NCBI GenBank assembly: GCA_013176395.1
Contig: JABMLP010000006.1
Coordinates: 1 to 64,000 of the forward strand
Source: Venturia oleaginea
Lineage: Eukaryota; Ascomycota; Dothideomycetes; Venturiales; Venturiaceae
DNA length: 64,000 bases
Direction of reading: 5' to 3'
Made by a program: the position numbers and the translations under genes
In this document: positions 12,149 to 22,805 of the stretch, one piece after another
How positions within the stretch are numbered: the stretch's first letter is position 1
Layout of the letters: each line of letters starts with the position of its first letter
Notes under the pieces: model-generated
The model's database searches: none
What the model was told of the DNA's origin: nothing
The model's input: only the letters and a program-made list of their open reading frames with translations

Positions 12149-12544
12149 AACCTATGACTTTATACCAGCGCGCACCAGGTCGGACTTAACAACGAAGGAA
12201 AACAGGCCTCTAGTAGAGATGGTTCACCAATCAGTAACATCAGGTCTCTACTATAGTATATTGCGAACCACCCTTTACATCCTCGGAGCGGAACTACACA
12301 GAAGTGGTATTGATAGTGAGTATTGGAGACCTTGTATCAGACGTTCAGTATTAGTAATGTTGCGAACCCCCATGTACCTATTCCAGAGCCCCCAGAACGG
12401 AAGTGGTGGTGATGGCGAGGGTAAGTAAAGGTATACAGATGTCTCATTGTCGATGCAGAAATGGCAACACTTGCCTACATCCAAATCCAAACCATTAACA
12501 CAACCAATCATACAAATCCTCACTCGAAAGCGACCGACGCCAAT

Positions 12545-12792
12545 ATGAAAGTCCTCTCTACCTTCTTCCTGGCCCTTGCGATGGCGCACGTCACTATCGG
12601 GTCTGTTGCGGCTAAGTCATGTCGTGATTGCCAGGCCGCGGGCGTATGTAACAGTGATCCTGCTTGTTACAAATACAAGACTTGTTGTTATCCTCCTGGT
12701 ACGCCCACAAATCCTTGGTATGTCATGTTTCTTTACTGGACTGCGATAAGAAATGTAGAGTTGATGAAGGTTTTAGCGACTGCAGCAGCTAG
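12545..12792 (+). CDS. Small secreted protein with eight cysteines (candidate effector)
   Basis: The model is two exons, 12545-12717 and 12777-12792, with a 59-nt intron (GTATGT donor at 12718, TTTTAG acceptor ending at 12776). It encodes 62 residues. I chose the ATG at 12545 because a textbook signal peptide follows at once (residues 1-23, hydrophobic core TFFLALAMA-like, cleavage after an Ala-Ala). An in-frame ATG at 12461 would put 28 extra residues ahead of the signal. The mature part of about 39 residues has cysteines spaced C-x2-C-x5-C-x5-C-x5-CC-x9-C-x-C; the last two come from the second exon. Size, secretion signal and cysteine density match the small secreted proteins many fungi use against hosts or competitors, but I recognise no family. 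A pogo/Fot1 transposon starts 128 bp downstream. Without splicing the frame runs on with poor composition, which favours the intron. Confidence 0.55.
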
Positions 12793-12920
12793 GTTGATAT
12801 TCCAACGGATGAGGAGAGGGATGTTCCTAAAAAGAGGTGGTATGACACTGTGCAAGCCTAGGCGTCAGTGCAAAGGGTGGGCGGGTGAGCCGTTGACTTG
12901 CGTAGTGTCGGATAGATATA

Positions 12921-13983
12921 ACGTATTCGATCACCCAACCGGTCAAAATTTCTTGGCACGACCATTTTATATTACAACTCTTCAATTTCATCGCTATTAA
13001 CAATAGACTCTAAGTCCGTCGTGCTGCTATCTGATTCAGAAGATATCTCGATATCTTTTTTACAGGTTCGCGCGTTATGCCCAGTTGCGTCGCAGTTCCC
13101 ACAGCGCCGTTGAGTTGGTCGGGCTGTTTCTTGATCACCACTACCACGAGCCTTCTCCGATCCCTGAGGCGCTACAGACGCCTCTCTAGCTACCTGCGCT
13201 GCTGCAGTCCCATACTCTATAGTACCACCTTGCTGGATCCACTTCCTTTTGCGCGATTTTCGCTTCGTCATTACTGCCAATTGCACTTCAAGCTCGCGGT
13301 TGCGCGCAACAAGTAGAGCGTTTTCGTGCAGCATCAATTCAGCGCCTTTGACAAGCTGGGAAAAGCCTGCCTGGGCAGTAATTGGTGACCGAGTAAAAGA
13401 CTCGCTTACGAGCTTGGATTGGGATCCAAATTCATGAGTATTACTTGGAGTCTTTGACTGCCACGGCGTTTCTGGGAGACGGGGTTCTGGCGGGGTACGT
13501 AGCCGTACTTCAAGGCGATCCAACACCACCTGCGCGTCGATAGGGAACAGCCCTACTGCCTCGAAGGCCTTTTGACAGTTCTCTTTTGTAAATACGTCGA
13601 AAAACGCGTCTTTGAAGGCAGGGAGAAAGCCTTCCTTATTGATATGGTAAACGCGTCGTCGTGCCAAGTCCCGGACGCGTTGGGAGTACTTGCGCTTCAA
13701 CGGCGAGAAGCAGACCACATCAAGGGGCTGGAGTATATGCGACGAGTGCGATGGCATGCAGAGGGTTATAACCTTATTTTCGAGGCAGTAGTCCTTGAAA
13801 TCCTGGCTGAGATGGCTCTCATGGCCGTCCAAAATAAAAGCAGCCTATACACCCCCACCTGTCGCGCTTTTGTATGCGCGTCAAAGTGCTTTAACCACTC
13901 AAGACCAAGCGCGTTGTTTGTCCAGCCGTTCTCAGAGACTGAGAGCTTCCAATTCCGTGGTATATCTGCCTCCTCATACCACG
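12921..13983 (-). mobile_element. pogo/Fot1 copy A, 3' half (transposase C-terminal part)
   Basis: The left terminal repeat begins ACGTATTCGATCACCCAACC at 12921 and has its inverted partner at the right end (21149). The minus-strand frame from about 13832 to 12972 encodes the C-terminal part of a Fot1-type DDE transposase: the second catalytic Asp in a D-G-H-E-S-H context, the third in Q-P-L-D-V-V, then a basic region and a CX2CX4HX4C zinc knuckle. The element is interrupted at about 13983, after sequence equal to 58375 of copy B, where unrelated mariner sequence starts. Its N-terminal coding part lies at 20769-21149. Confidence 0.85.
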
Positions 13984-15045
13984 CTTGGTATCTGCCTCTG
14001 ATTTAGAGAAGATAATTGACCAAGATGACCCAACACACGAGATGGGCTACCGAGATCAAGTTGAAGAACTCAATTTGGAAGCCGCACCACGAACTTTACG
14101 TCGCCACGCCAATCAGATAGGAGCCAAACGATTCAAAAAGAAGTTTCAAAAGAGAATTAGCAAAAAGAATCCAGCCCTCCGCCGTCAGTACGGCCAAGAA
14201 CACCTCACCGCCACGATTTCAGGCTTTTGGTCTCGCATTTGGTTCACAGACGAGGCTCACTTCTAGTCAAAGCAGCTGATGGAAGAGCCCGAGTACGAGC
14301 TATGTAAACCCGGGCAAGAAAGGTCTATAAATGAGTCAAAAGGCACAGGTTTAGACATCACAATCCACGTCGCCGGCGGAGTCAACTACAACCACAAAGG
14401 TAGCCTCATATTCTACAAAGATCCTGTTGAGCCCTCAGAGAAGCAGCGGGCTCCTACCAAGCCTAAGCAACTCAAGTACGAGCTGGATACTGCCTTTGCA
14501 GAGCGCTGCAAGGTCTACGATGACTGGAAGGCAAAACAGGATGCTACACCAAAAGGAAACTGCATGTCGCATGTCTTTTACGCTGAAAAGATACTGCCAC
14601 AACATATTAAGGCTATACAGGACTTGGAGGCAAAGCACAAGTGCAGATACTGGCTACAGGAGGATGGCGATCCATCGCACGGAATCAACTCACTAAACTC
14701 ACCTCCAGCCCTCCTTAAACGCGAAGCAGATCTCTTATTACTCACCCACCCTCCAGAGTCACCAGATTTGAACCCTATAGAAGCTTGTTGGAACATCATG
14801 AAGGGTAGATTGGTTGGTAGAAAGTGGACAACGGTGGCCCAATTCAAGGCAGACATTCAGGCAGAATGGGACCGTATTACACTTAAACAAATTCGTGACC
14901 GCATGAGGGAGATGCCCCAGCGCTGTAGATCAATTATTGAGCAGCCTCAAGTGCGAATTCAAAGCGCTTTGTGGTGATATCTGTACATTACTCTAAAATC
15001 ACATATTGAGGCGGTCTGTGCGCCGTCAATTCTGGCCAACCCGTG
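13984..15045 (+). mobile_element. Tc1/mariner-type transposon fragment
   Basis: The plus-strand frames 13984-14263 and 14279-14977, separated by a TAG near 14264, encode the catalytic part of a Tc1/mariner transposase (DDE_3-like). The three acidic positions are visible: F-T-D-E-A-H-F near 14247, E-D-G-D-P-S-H near 14661, and P-D-L-N-P-I-E near 14763. The N-terminal helix-turn-helix region is missing or mostly missing, and no terminal inverted repeats are seen. It is sandwiched between the broken Fot1 copy A and the Gypsy 5' LTR. Confidence 0.75.
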
Positions 15046-15208
15046 GCCCATGGTTGGTATAGGCTAAGAGCCTAAGCCCGATTGAGCCTAGTATAGAGAC
15101 AGAACCTCATTGAGGTTCTCTGTTTGTATATACCTTCACTCCTTAACTGAATCTAAACAATCTTTGGCTACGAGTATGCTACGTCTTTCCAGCTACCGTC
15201 CCGTAATA
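15046..15208 (+). repeat. Gypsy 5' LTR (first 13 bases missing)
   Basis: It aligns with the 3' LTR at a constant offset of 5560. The differences are at 15062, 15079, 15103, near 15129 and at 15181; two are transitions and three transversions, so they do not look like repeat-induced point mutation. Confidence 0.85.
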
Positions 15209-15242
15209 TAGATTCAGTTCCTTACAAACCTAGGTGTACTTG

Positions 15243-16280
15243 ATGCGTAGCAACAGTACCCTATCGACTCCTACAACCTACACCCCTACTACCGACGACG
15301 ACCCAATCGCGAGCATTACGCAAGGAATCGACAAACTCTCAATGGCTCGAGCGAATTCGCCTGACACCGTACAATATTTGGTGGCAGCTCTGACCGCAGT
15401 CAGTGTTGATGGGAACACCGGTGCAAAGGCTATTGCATGGCCTAAATGGGACGGGAAAAGAGACAACTACACGCTGTCCAGATGGCAGATCAAGACAAAA
15501 ATCACTGTTGAAAATGGGAAGCTTGGAAGCAACCAAGGAATATGCGCGAACATCTTCAACGGGCTTCCGACAGAGAAACAACAACGCGTTATCCAATGGC
15601 TAAGCAATGGAGAGCAACATGATAACTACAAACCCGAGTCATTCATCAAGCATATGGACGACAAGTTCTTAGATCACGAAGCGGAAGCTAAAGCTCTCGA
15701 CGAACTGAACAAGATTAGCCAAGGCAGCAGACAACCGTTCGAAGACTTCCGCCAGCAGTTCGAACAACTGACATCGCAAGCTGGATTCCTAGCGCCGCAA
15801 AGAGCCTCAAAGATCACTATCATGAACAACGCGCTCAACTACTCCCTCCAACAGACCTTGAAATCAGTGCGATTGTCCAGGGACGACTACGACACTTACG
15901 TAAAAGATGTACAGTACTTCGCGACGAAGACAGAGGCTCTATCCCACCAACGCCGCTATCCAAGTACGGATAAGGAGACGCCAACGACTCGAGGGAGGCC
16001 ACAATCACCCCAAACAGTCAGTCGTGACGCAGAAGGCGATGTCGAAATGACTGGCATCAACGCCCTTTCGGCGCAGATCGCAGCACCGATAGCTCGGGTC
16101 GATACACTCGGAAAGGATGCGAAGAAGGATGACGACTCAGAGCAAAATGGCGATCCCAAACAGAGTTCTTGGCACTTATACAAGCGGGCAAATGTGGGCG
16201 CTGTAAGAAGCTCAAGCACCACCCGAACGTATGCGAATTCCGACCAGCAACACGTCCAAAGACTCAGGTCACTGCGGTAA
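15243..16280 (+). pseudogene. Gypsy gag
   Basis: The frame starts at ATG 15243 (a GTG lies nine bases earlier) and is open for 345 codons. It has an N-terminal Ser/Thr-rich leader, then the conserved fungal Gypsy gag core (WPKWDGKRDNYTLSRW-like near residues 66-81, and a D-K-F-L-D helix region). The frame ends before any zinc knuckle; the expected CCHC motif should be just downstream, and the frame appears broken there. Gag would form the particle that packages element RNA. Confidence 0.7.
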
Positions 16281-16344
16281 TCACACAGCATACCGATGAC
16301 TCCCTACAGGAAGCCTCATCAGAGTCGGAAAACTAGCTACTCTT

Positions 16345-18777
16345 GTGCATCGTCGCGCACGAGGATCTGAGGTAGATGTACATGGCGAAGACATTACAAA
16401 GCTACCAAGCATAAGAGAAATCAAAGCAGCAAAGGACAGGATGGAAAGTACATCCTTCTTGATAGATACCTTGATCAATGGAACTTCTTTCACCGAATCC
16501 TTCTTTGATAACGGCTGCCTCCCTTATGCTGCTTTCAGCGAAAAGAGTGTTCAAACACATCGTCTACCGCGCATTCCAATTGACACCAAACAATTGGCAC
16601 TGGCTAAAGAGAGCCACGAGAACGGAGAAAACCTCCGTATTACGCACATGACCTACGCTACGATCGACATTAATGGTCGAGCAGAGCGAGTCTGGGTATA
16701 TAGTGAAAGGATTGAGCTTCTCTATTATCCTAGGCAAGGCATGGGCAGAGAGGAACTGGGTACGATATATAGCAGCTAAGAGAAAGCTGCTTATTGGTCA
16801 AGGATCCCAGCGCATCACGATAAGAGAAAAGGGGTGGCTAGAACAGAACACCAAAGCACGAGACCGGCTCGCTCACGTGCGAACGGCTCGTCTAGTGTCA
16901 GGATCTGTATTTGCAGCTATTGTTGGAAGGGCCCAGCGACGGTTGAGAAGAGATGGACCGGATGGTACGCAAGTGCTGGCTATCTCGATGTCGGATATCA
17001 ACAAGGCCCTAAGCAAGTTAGCAGAAAGAAAACAGAGAAAGACTGAGGAAGAAATCCGACAAGAGATACTCTCGAATGGTACACAGTGAAAAGATAAAGA
17101 TTTAGGATTGCATGAGGTTCAAAATGAACCGGTGATCGAGCGATAGTTATACAGAATCTAGTGATCTGAAATCAAAACGAGGGGATATGCCTCTGACGGC
17201 CGTATACAGCTGTATCATCTCACAATGGTCGTATGCGGCTGTATCATCTAACGGATACCAGAAGAAATAGCAGAGCACGCTGATGTCTTTCTCGACGACG
17301 AAGACGGAGAGATCGCGCCCCATCAAGAGGGTCGCGATCACGTTATCGAATTGATACGAGATGAACAAGGTCGCGAGGCAGAAGTTCCTTGGGGCCCATT
17401 ATACGGCATGTCGAGGGAAGAGCTATTAGTCCTACGAAAAACACTTTCGGACTATATGGACAAGGGCTGGATACGCGCCAGCAACTCACCAGCGGCAGCT
17501 CCAGTCTTGTTTGTAAGAAACCAGGTGGAGCCATTCGGATGTGTGTCGACTATCGGGCACTGAATCGAATCACTCGATCGGACCGCTACCCATTGCCACT
17601 AATCCGAGAAACCCTACGAAATCTAGCAACAGCGCGTTGGTACACCAAACTTGACGTCAGAGCGGCATTCCATCGGCTCCGCATCAAGCACGGCGATGAG
17701 TGGAAAACGGCTTTTCGCACTCGATTTGGACTATTCGAATGGCTAGTTACCCCCTTCGGACTAGCTGGCGCACCCGCGAGCTTTCAACGATACATCAACG
17801 GAGTCCTACGGGAATCCCTAGATATCTGCTGTTCAGCCTACATGGACGATGTCTTGATATGGAGCGACGGCGACTATCTGGATCACATGGTTAAGGTTAA
17901 CCAAATTCTTGCCAAGCTCAAGACTGCTGGACTTCGGCTAGACTTAAGCAAGTGCGAGTTTGCTGTTCAGGAGGTCAAATATCTGGGGTTCATTATCACT
18001 GCAGGAGAAGGGATCAAAGTCGACCCAGAGAAAGTTGCCGCGATTAAAGAATGGGAGGCTCCAGTCAATGTCACAGGCGTACGCTCCTTCCTAGGCTTTG
18101 CAAATTTCTACCGAGACTTCATCGACAACTTCTCAGAGCTCTCCGACCCCTTAATCAAGTTAACACGGAAGGCCGTCGCTTTTGTCTGGAACAAAGAACA
18201 TGAGAACGCCTTTCAAGTCTTGAAGGAGCTATTCATCTCCGCCCCAATACTGGCTCGCTGGAATCCAGACCTGGATACGGTACTCGAGTGCGACTGCTCT
18301 GGCTACGCGCTGGGAGACACGTTGTCGCAGAAGGATACAAAAGGAAAACTACGACCAGTAGCATACTTCTCCCGCAAGCTCACTGCGGCTGAATGTAACT
18401 ACGAGATTCACGATAAGGAATTACTGGCAGTAATCAAGTCCATTGAACACTGGAGAGGAGAACTACGCAGTGTTGCAGTACCTTTCAAAGTCCTTACCGA
18501 TCACAAGAATCTCCGCTACTTTATGACAGCGCAGCGTTTGTCAGAGAGACAAGCAAGATGGTCGCTAGTTCTATCTGAGTACCAATTCCAGCTGGAATTT
18601 CGCGCCGGAAAACTAGCGCAAAGACCAGACGCACTATCAAGAAAACATCAGGATATGCCACATGACAAGAACGACGAGAGACTACAAGGGCGAGTGGCCC
18701 AATTGATCAAGGACGACCGAAACAATCGCAATACAAGCCCTTATCTGCCCAGTCAATACACCGAATACATCCAATAG
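16345..18777 (+). pseudogene. Gypsy pol part 1: protease, reverse transcriptase, RNase H
   Basis: A protease-like stretch has F-F-D-N-G near 16505-16519 where D-S/T-G is usual, and an I-L-G-K motif near 16730. The RT follows with V-D-Y-R-A-L-N near 17545, T-P-F-G-L near 17750 and the catalytic Y-M-D-D near 17840. RNase H has D-C-S-G-Y near 18290 and the terminal D-A-L-S-R near 18630. A one-base deletion near 17515 shifts the frame just before the RT core (GTAAG where GTAAAG is expected), and a stop at 18775 ends the RNase H frame. Confidence 0.8.
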
Positions 18778-18954
18778 TGCATGGGACGTTATACGGGAGC
18801 CCCAGAAAAATACTGGACTGGACGGTCGACACTAGCTAACTGCCAAAAACGGTCAACACCGGTCCACTACTAGGTACGGTCAAAACCAGTCAGTTGCAAA
18901 AGGATGCGATCTTTTCGAGAAACCAGAGAGTTATAACTTCTCTGGGATCGCGCA

Positions 18955-20520
18955 ATAGCAGAGGACCAATCCTACCAAGCTATTCATACAGCTATAGTTA
19001 CTGGCGAACGTTCCTTTTCTCCAGAGCTCAAGTCGTCGGTACAGCTACCCGAATGCAAAGTAGACGACCACGGCGCGGTCACGAGAAGAGGGATCCTATG
19101 GGTACCAGATTGGGAACCGCTGCGAACAACGCTGGTCCAACAAACTCACGATTCCCATATTACTGGACACCCAGGGAGAGATAGCACGCTTGCGATTCTA
19201 TCCAGAAATTTCTTTTGGCCCCAACAATACAAGACAGTCCGACAGTTTGTACGTAATTGCGACGTATGTGGGAGAACAGGAATATGGCGTGATAAGAAGC
19301 GAGGTCTTCTGAAACCACTACCAATCCCGGTCCGCTTCCACAGCGAGCTATCAATCGATTTCATGACTGATTTGCCCGCGGAGGAAAACGGCCCAAAATA
19401 CCTCATGGTTATCACAGATCGCCTCCTCAAAAGTGTTACGTTGGAGGCTATGACTACAATGAGCGCCAAAGAGTGCGCGAAAAGGTTCTTACAATGCCAC
19501 TATCGCTACCACGGATTTCCCATGGCATTGACGTCGGACAGAGGCAGCAATTGGACAGGTCGTTTATGGAGGAAGCTTTGCGAACTTGTAAAGATTGAGC
19601 AGAGACTCTCTACAGCCTTTCATCCACAGACCGATGGCGCGACCGAGCGTATGAACCAGGAAGTTCTACGCTATCTTAGCGCCTTCATCGCATACTCCCA
19701 ACTCGACTGGCTAACGCTACTACCTACGGCTATGTTAGCACTGAACAATCGTGACTCTTCAGTCACAGAGATGAGTCCATTCTATCTAACCCACGGCTAC
19801 CATGCGGAACCAATCCAGAAAGTACAACGAATCTCACCCAGTAACTCACCAACAGCCAATGCCGAGACCTTTGTGCAACGAATAGAAGAGGCACAGGAAT
19901 ATGCACAGGCAGCAATGGCCTGGTCCCAGCAGAAGATGGAGAACGACGCCAACAGGTCACGTCAAGCTGCCGAAACGTTAAAAAAGGGCGACAAAGTCTG
20001 GTTGAACCTTAGGAATATCAATACTCCGCAGCTATCAAAGAAACTGTCGTGGACGCAAGCCAAATACACTGTCGAGAACCAGATCTCCCCGATGGTATAC
20101 GAGCTGGCTGACCTGCCAAGTGGTATCCATAACCGTTTCCACGTTGACCTACTCCGCCGAGCCGCAACCGACACACTGCCCTCACAAGAAACCGATGATA
20201 CCCAGCCGCCACCATTAGTGCCTCAAACCGAAGAAACAGAGGCTGAGTTTGAAGTGGAACGTATACTTCGCGCAGAGAAGAAACGGGTTGGGCGAGGCTG
20301 GGTTCGTCAGTTATTAATCAAATGGAAAGGCTATGCAGATCCCGATTGGTAGCCACGTTCATTATTTACAGAAGTCGAGGACTTAGACCGCTTCGAGGCG
20401 GAGTATGGCAAGGGCGACGGTGTTGGCGAAGATATAGGAGCTCAAACAAGGGCCCGAAGGAACCGAGTAGCGGTGGTCAGCGCCTTCGAATCTGCTACAA
20501 GCTGGCAGAAGCGATGTATG
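18955..20520 (+). pseudogene. Gypsy pol part 2: integrase and chromodomain
   Basis: A Zn-binding HHCC region is visible near 19145-19270 (H-I-T-G-H, then C-D-V-C). The integrase core follows with S-I-D-F-M near 19350, S-D-R-G-S near 19533 and a T-E-R-M-N catalytic-Glu context near 19640. The tail region R-F-H-V-D-L near 20130 precedes a chromodomain (F-E-V-E-R-I-L ... L-I-K-W-K-G-Y near 20250-20345), which is cut by TAG at about 20350. In chromoviruses this domain steers insertion toward particular chromatin marks; this copy would lose its second half. Confidence 0.8.
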
Positions 20521-20592
20521 GCGTTTGTCTGTTTAATTATCCCACCTACTACACCCTCTTCAGTCCTGTACAGCCGGTAAGAAGGGGGGTAA

Positions 20593-20768
20593 TGTTATGG
20601 GCATAGCCCATGGTTGGTATATGCTAAGAGCCTAAGCCTGATTGAGCCTAGTATAGAGACAGTACCTCATTGAGGTTCTCTGTTTGTAGATACCTTCACT
20701 CCTTAACTGAATCTAAACAATCTTTGGCTACGAGTATGCTGCGTCTTTCCAGCTACCGTCCCGTAATA
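20593..20768 (+). repeat. Gypsy 3' LTR
   Basis: A 176-bp repeat that begins TGTTATGGGC and ends CCGTAATA, directly abutting Fot1 sequence (CCCAACAG...). It matches the 5' LTR at about 97%. Confidence 0.85.
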
Positions 20769-21149
20769 CCCAACAGTTTATCCGCCATATCTGCTACCTC
20801 ACACAGCCGGGCGCAAATCCTCGCGAATCAAGGTCGAGGATATATCGAACAAGCGTTTGCTCTTCGGTAAGGGTAAGTTTCCGACCGTTTGGTGGTCTTT
20901 CGAGGATAAATGGAACTCCTCTGACGCGATTTGAGAGGGTTTGTTGTTTAACGTTGAAGGCGCTCGTAGCAGCCCGTTGGCTTCGGAGTTGGCCGGTATT
21001 CAAAGCTTGGATTGCAAGCTGAATTCTCCCTTCGTGTCGGAGTAGTAACTCATTACGTTTTTGAGACATAGTAGAATAAGAAGAGTAGTTGGGGTCTTGG
21101 CAAATTTTGACCGGTTGGGTGATCTGACGGGTTGGGTGATCGAATACGT
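20769..21149 (-). mobile_element. pogo/Fot1 copy A, 5' half (transposase N-terminus and right TIR)
   Basis: The minus-strand frame from 21069 encodes the N-terminal DNA-binding part of the Fot1 transposase: a psq/CENP-B-type helix-turn-helix in the first 75 residues, then T-E-E-Q-T near residue 69. The right terminal repeat ends at 21149 and contains two copies of a GATCACCCAACC-type sub-repeat where the left end has one. Relative to copy B, about 380 bp between 58376 and 58758 is missing from copy A, and the mariner fragment plus Gypsy element stand in its place. No clean TA duplication flanks the element. Confidence 0.8.
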
Positions 21150-22168
21150 TGTCGTTATATTATCATATCATTACTATTTCATACACGTGTACAAAGCCGA
21201 ATCAACAACACTACATTTACAACCCCCAATATTTACCCTACACCCCTTCTAAACCAGGCGGTCTAGCTGGGCTCCTATCTTAATTTATGTTCGAAATCAA
21301 CTGGTTCTTGGTGGACAAGAAAAGTTGATCGACTTTCAAACACCAACTCCATCGTCCCTACTATCAACATGGCGATTACCAACCATCACGATTCCAATAC
21401 AGGAATGTAGAAACCCGACAAGCCATGCGTCTCTTGAACACATGAGTTCGCCTGACCCTCTTCTTATCGTGGTTTGTAATGTACGTTGGCATTCTCACGT
21501 TTTTGACTGACCGACTGACCTAGCTGAAACACGTAGATCAGTTAAATCTTTCCCCGTAAGTAATAAGATTCCCCTTAAAAATAGAATCTAAAAGCCTCTA
21601 CTATGTAGAACGGTCCTACTATGTGTACGAGTCCTTAGCCATCAATACATCATTACCTTGGCGTAGATCAGAACTGCGGGCGTTAGATACTCTGTCAGTC
21701 AGTCAAGATCTAGAGAATGTCCACGTTGATGCATAAACCACAATACGTTTTAGAATTCCTCCTCCCTCTGTACATGATTATGGTAACCTCTTTTCACATA
21801 TCACCAGATTGGCAGGTTATTCGTGCACTTTGCTATTCAACGTTATACATTCGAAAATCCACCCTTCGCTTCGAGAATGGTCAATCCTTGGTAAACAACA
21901 GACTGTCGAAATAGTATGTTCTGATATACGTATAGTAAGTGTAGTTATGCCATTCAACCTACTGTCGCCGTGATCCGTTCCCTGTACGACATTTGCTCGG
22001 TCTAATATATTGATTCCCTCGTGACCCACCCCCATAGTTTCGATCGATATGAAAGAGGTGGGAAGAAAGTAAAGGAGGTAAGAATAGGGATGATACATAA
22101 ATAAAGAATTCTCATTGCTTTCTGCCTTGCTCGTCCTCACCCCATACAATTACATTACCCTTTCTAAA
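21150..22168. other. No gene seen upstream of the secreted-protein gene
   Basis: No supported coding frame. A GTCAGTCAGTC run lies near 21691. The last 100 bases are AT-rich and pyrimidine-rich and probably include the promoter and leader of the gene starting at 22169. Confidence 0.4.
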
Positions 22169-22574
22169 ATGCAGTTCCTTAACAGCATCCTCCTTACTCT
22201 AGGAGCCATTGTCCTCCTTATACCCTCACCTACTATTGCGTGCCAAGGCCCTAGTAGTAAGTTTTCCCTTTCCAAAATCGACTGATTTATTATAGCCCGA
22301 TTACCTATATAAAGGCCTGTTCTATCTCCCTCCTTTCCCTAATTGCACCAGGCTAACATCCTCGCTAATAACAGTGCTTTGCTCTGACGCATTAGGCCTA
22401 TATTGTTGCGCTGGGACTAAATGCCACCAAAAACCCGGAGGTATGTACATGATATTTATAATAGAAATTTAAACATAATGCGTCTACGACATCGTTTCGA
22501 CGCTTGTTGGTATCTACAGAACTAACGCTTTGGCTACAGATAATCCCCCGCCGGCAAGATGCAACCCCGTTTGA
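22169..22574 (+). CDS. Small secreted protein with knottin-like cysteine pattern (candidate effector)
   Basis: Three exons are predicted: 22169-22256, 22375-22440 and 22540-22574. The introns are 118 nt (GTAAGT...CAG, GCTAAC branch site) and 99 nt (GTATGT...CAG, ACTAAC branch site). The product has 62 residues. Residues 1-24 form a clear signal peptide (long Leu/Ile core, cleavage after T-I-A). The mature 38 residues begin with Cys and carry six cysteines spaced C-x6-C-x7-CC-x4-C-x12-C, with Pro- and Gly-rich loops. That spacing fits the inhibitor cystine-knot (knottin) consensus, in which the third and fourth cysteines are often adjacent. I recognise no specific family. Both splice joins preserve frame and phase and end in a clean TGA, which supports the model. 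It lies 1.0 kb from the broken Fot1 copy A. Confidence 0.6.
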
Positions 22575-22805
22575 TCCTACACCTGTGGATAATCCATAGC
22601 CGGAGATAGTTCCGCCAAAGAACACTCCTCCGGAGTGCACTTGAGAGGGGAGAGCAGGGGTGCGAGATTGAAAATATCAGATGGAATATCTTTATATTCT
22701 GCGTTCCTGTCATGGGGACAATCGGTTGTTGAAAGTAATCTACTCCTTCTATTTTCCAATATGAACAACTTCAAGAGTCTCAATGCGCCTTCGGGTGCTC
22801 GGCCG

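Larger units (their letters stand above)
15046..20768 (+). mobile_element. Gypsy LTR retrotransposon with chromodomain, decayed
   Basis: The 5' LTR is 15046-15208 and the 3' LTR 20593-20768. Over the 163 shared bases I count five differences, about 97% identity. The 3' LTR starts TGTTATGGGC; the 5' LTR lacks the first 13 bases. A purine tract (AAGAAGGGGGGTAA) lies just before the 3' LTR. Internal order is gag, protease, reverse transcriptase, RNase H, integrase and chromodomain, the order of Ty3/Gypsy chromoviruses. Coding is interrupted by stops and frameshifts (after gag, near 16780, near 17515, between RNase H and integrase, and a TAG in the chromodomain at about 20350), so the copy is not autonomous. 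Confidence 0.9.

Noticed and set aside
12461..13000. Reading the 12.5-kb secreted-protein gene as one 179-codon frame
   Set aside because: This places 28 residues before a clear signal peptide and adds a tail of poor composition that runs into transposon sequence; the spliced model is cleaner.
15046..20768. Retrovirus-like element with an envelope gene
   Set aside because: No third open frame lies between the chromodomain and the 3' LTR; this is a plain Gypsy chromovirus-type retrotransposon.
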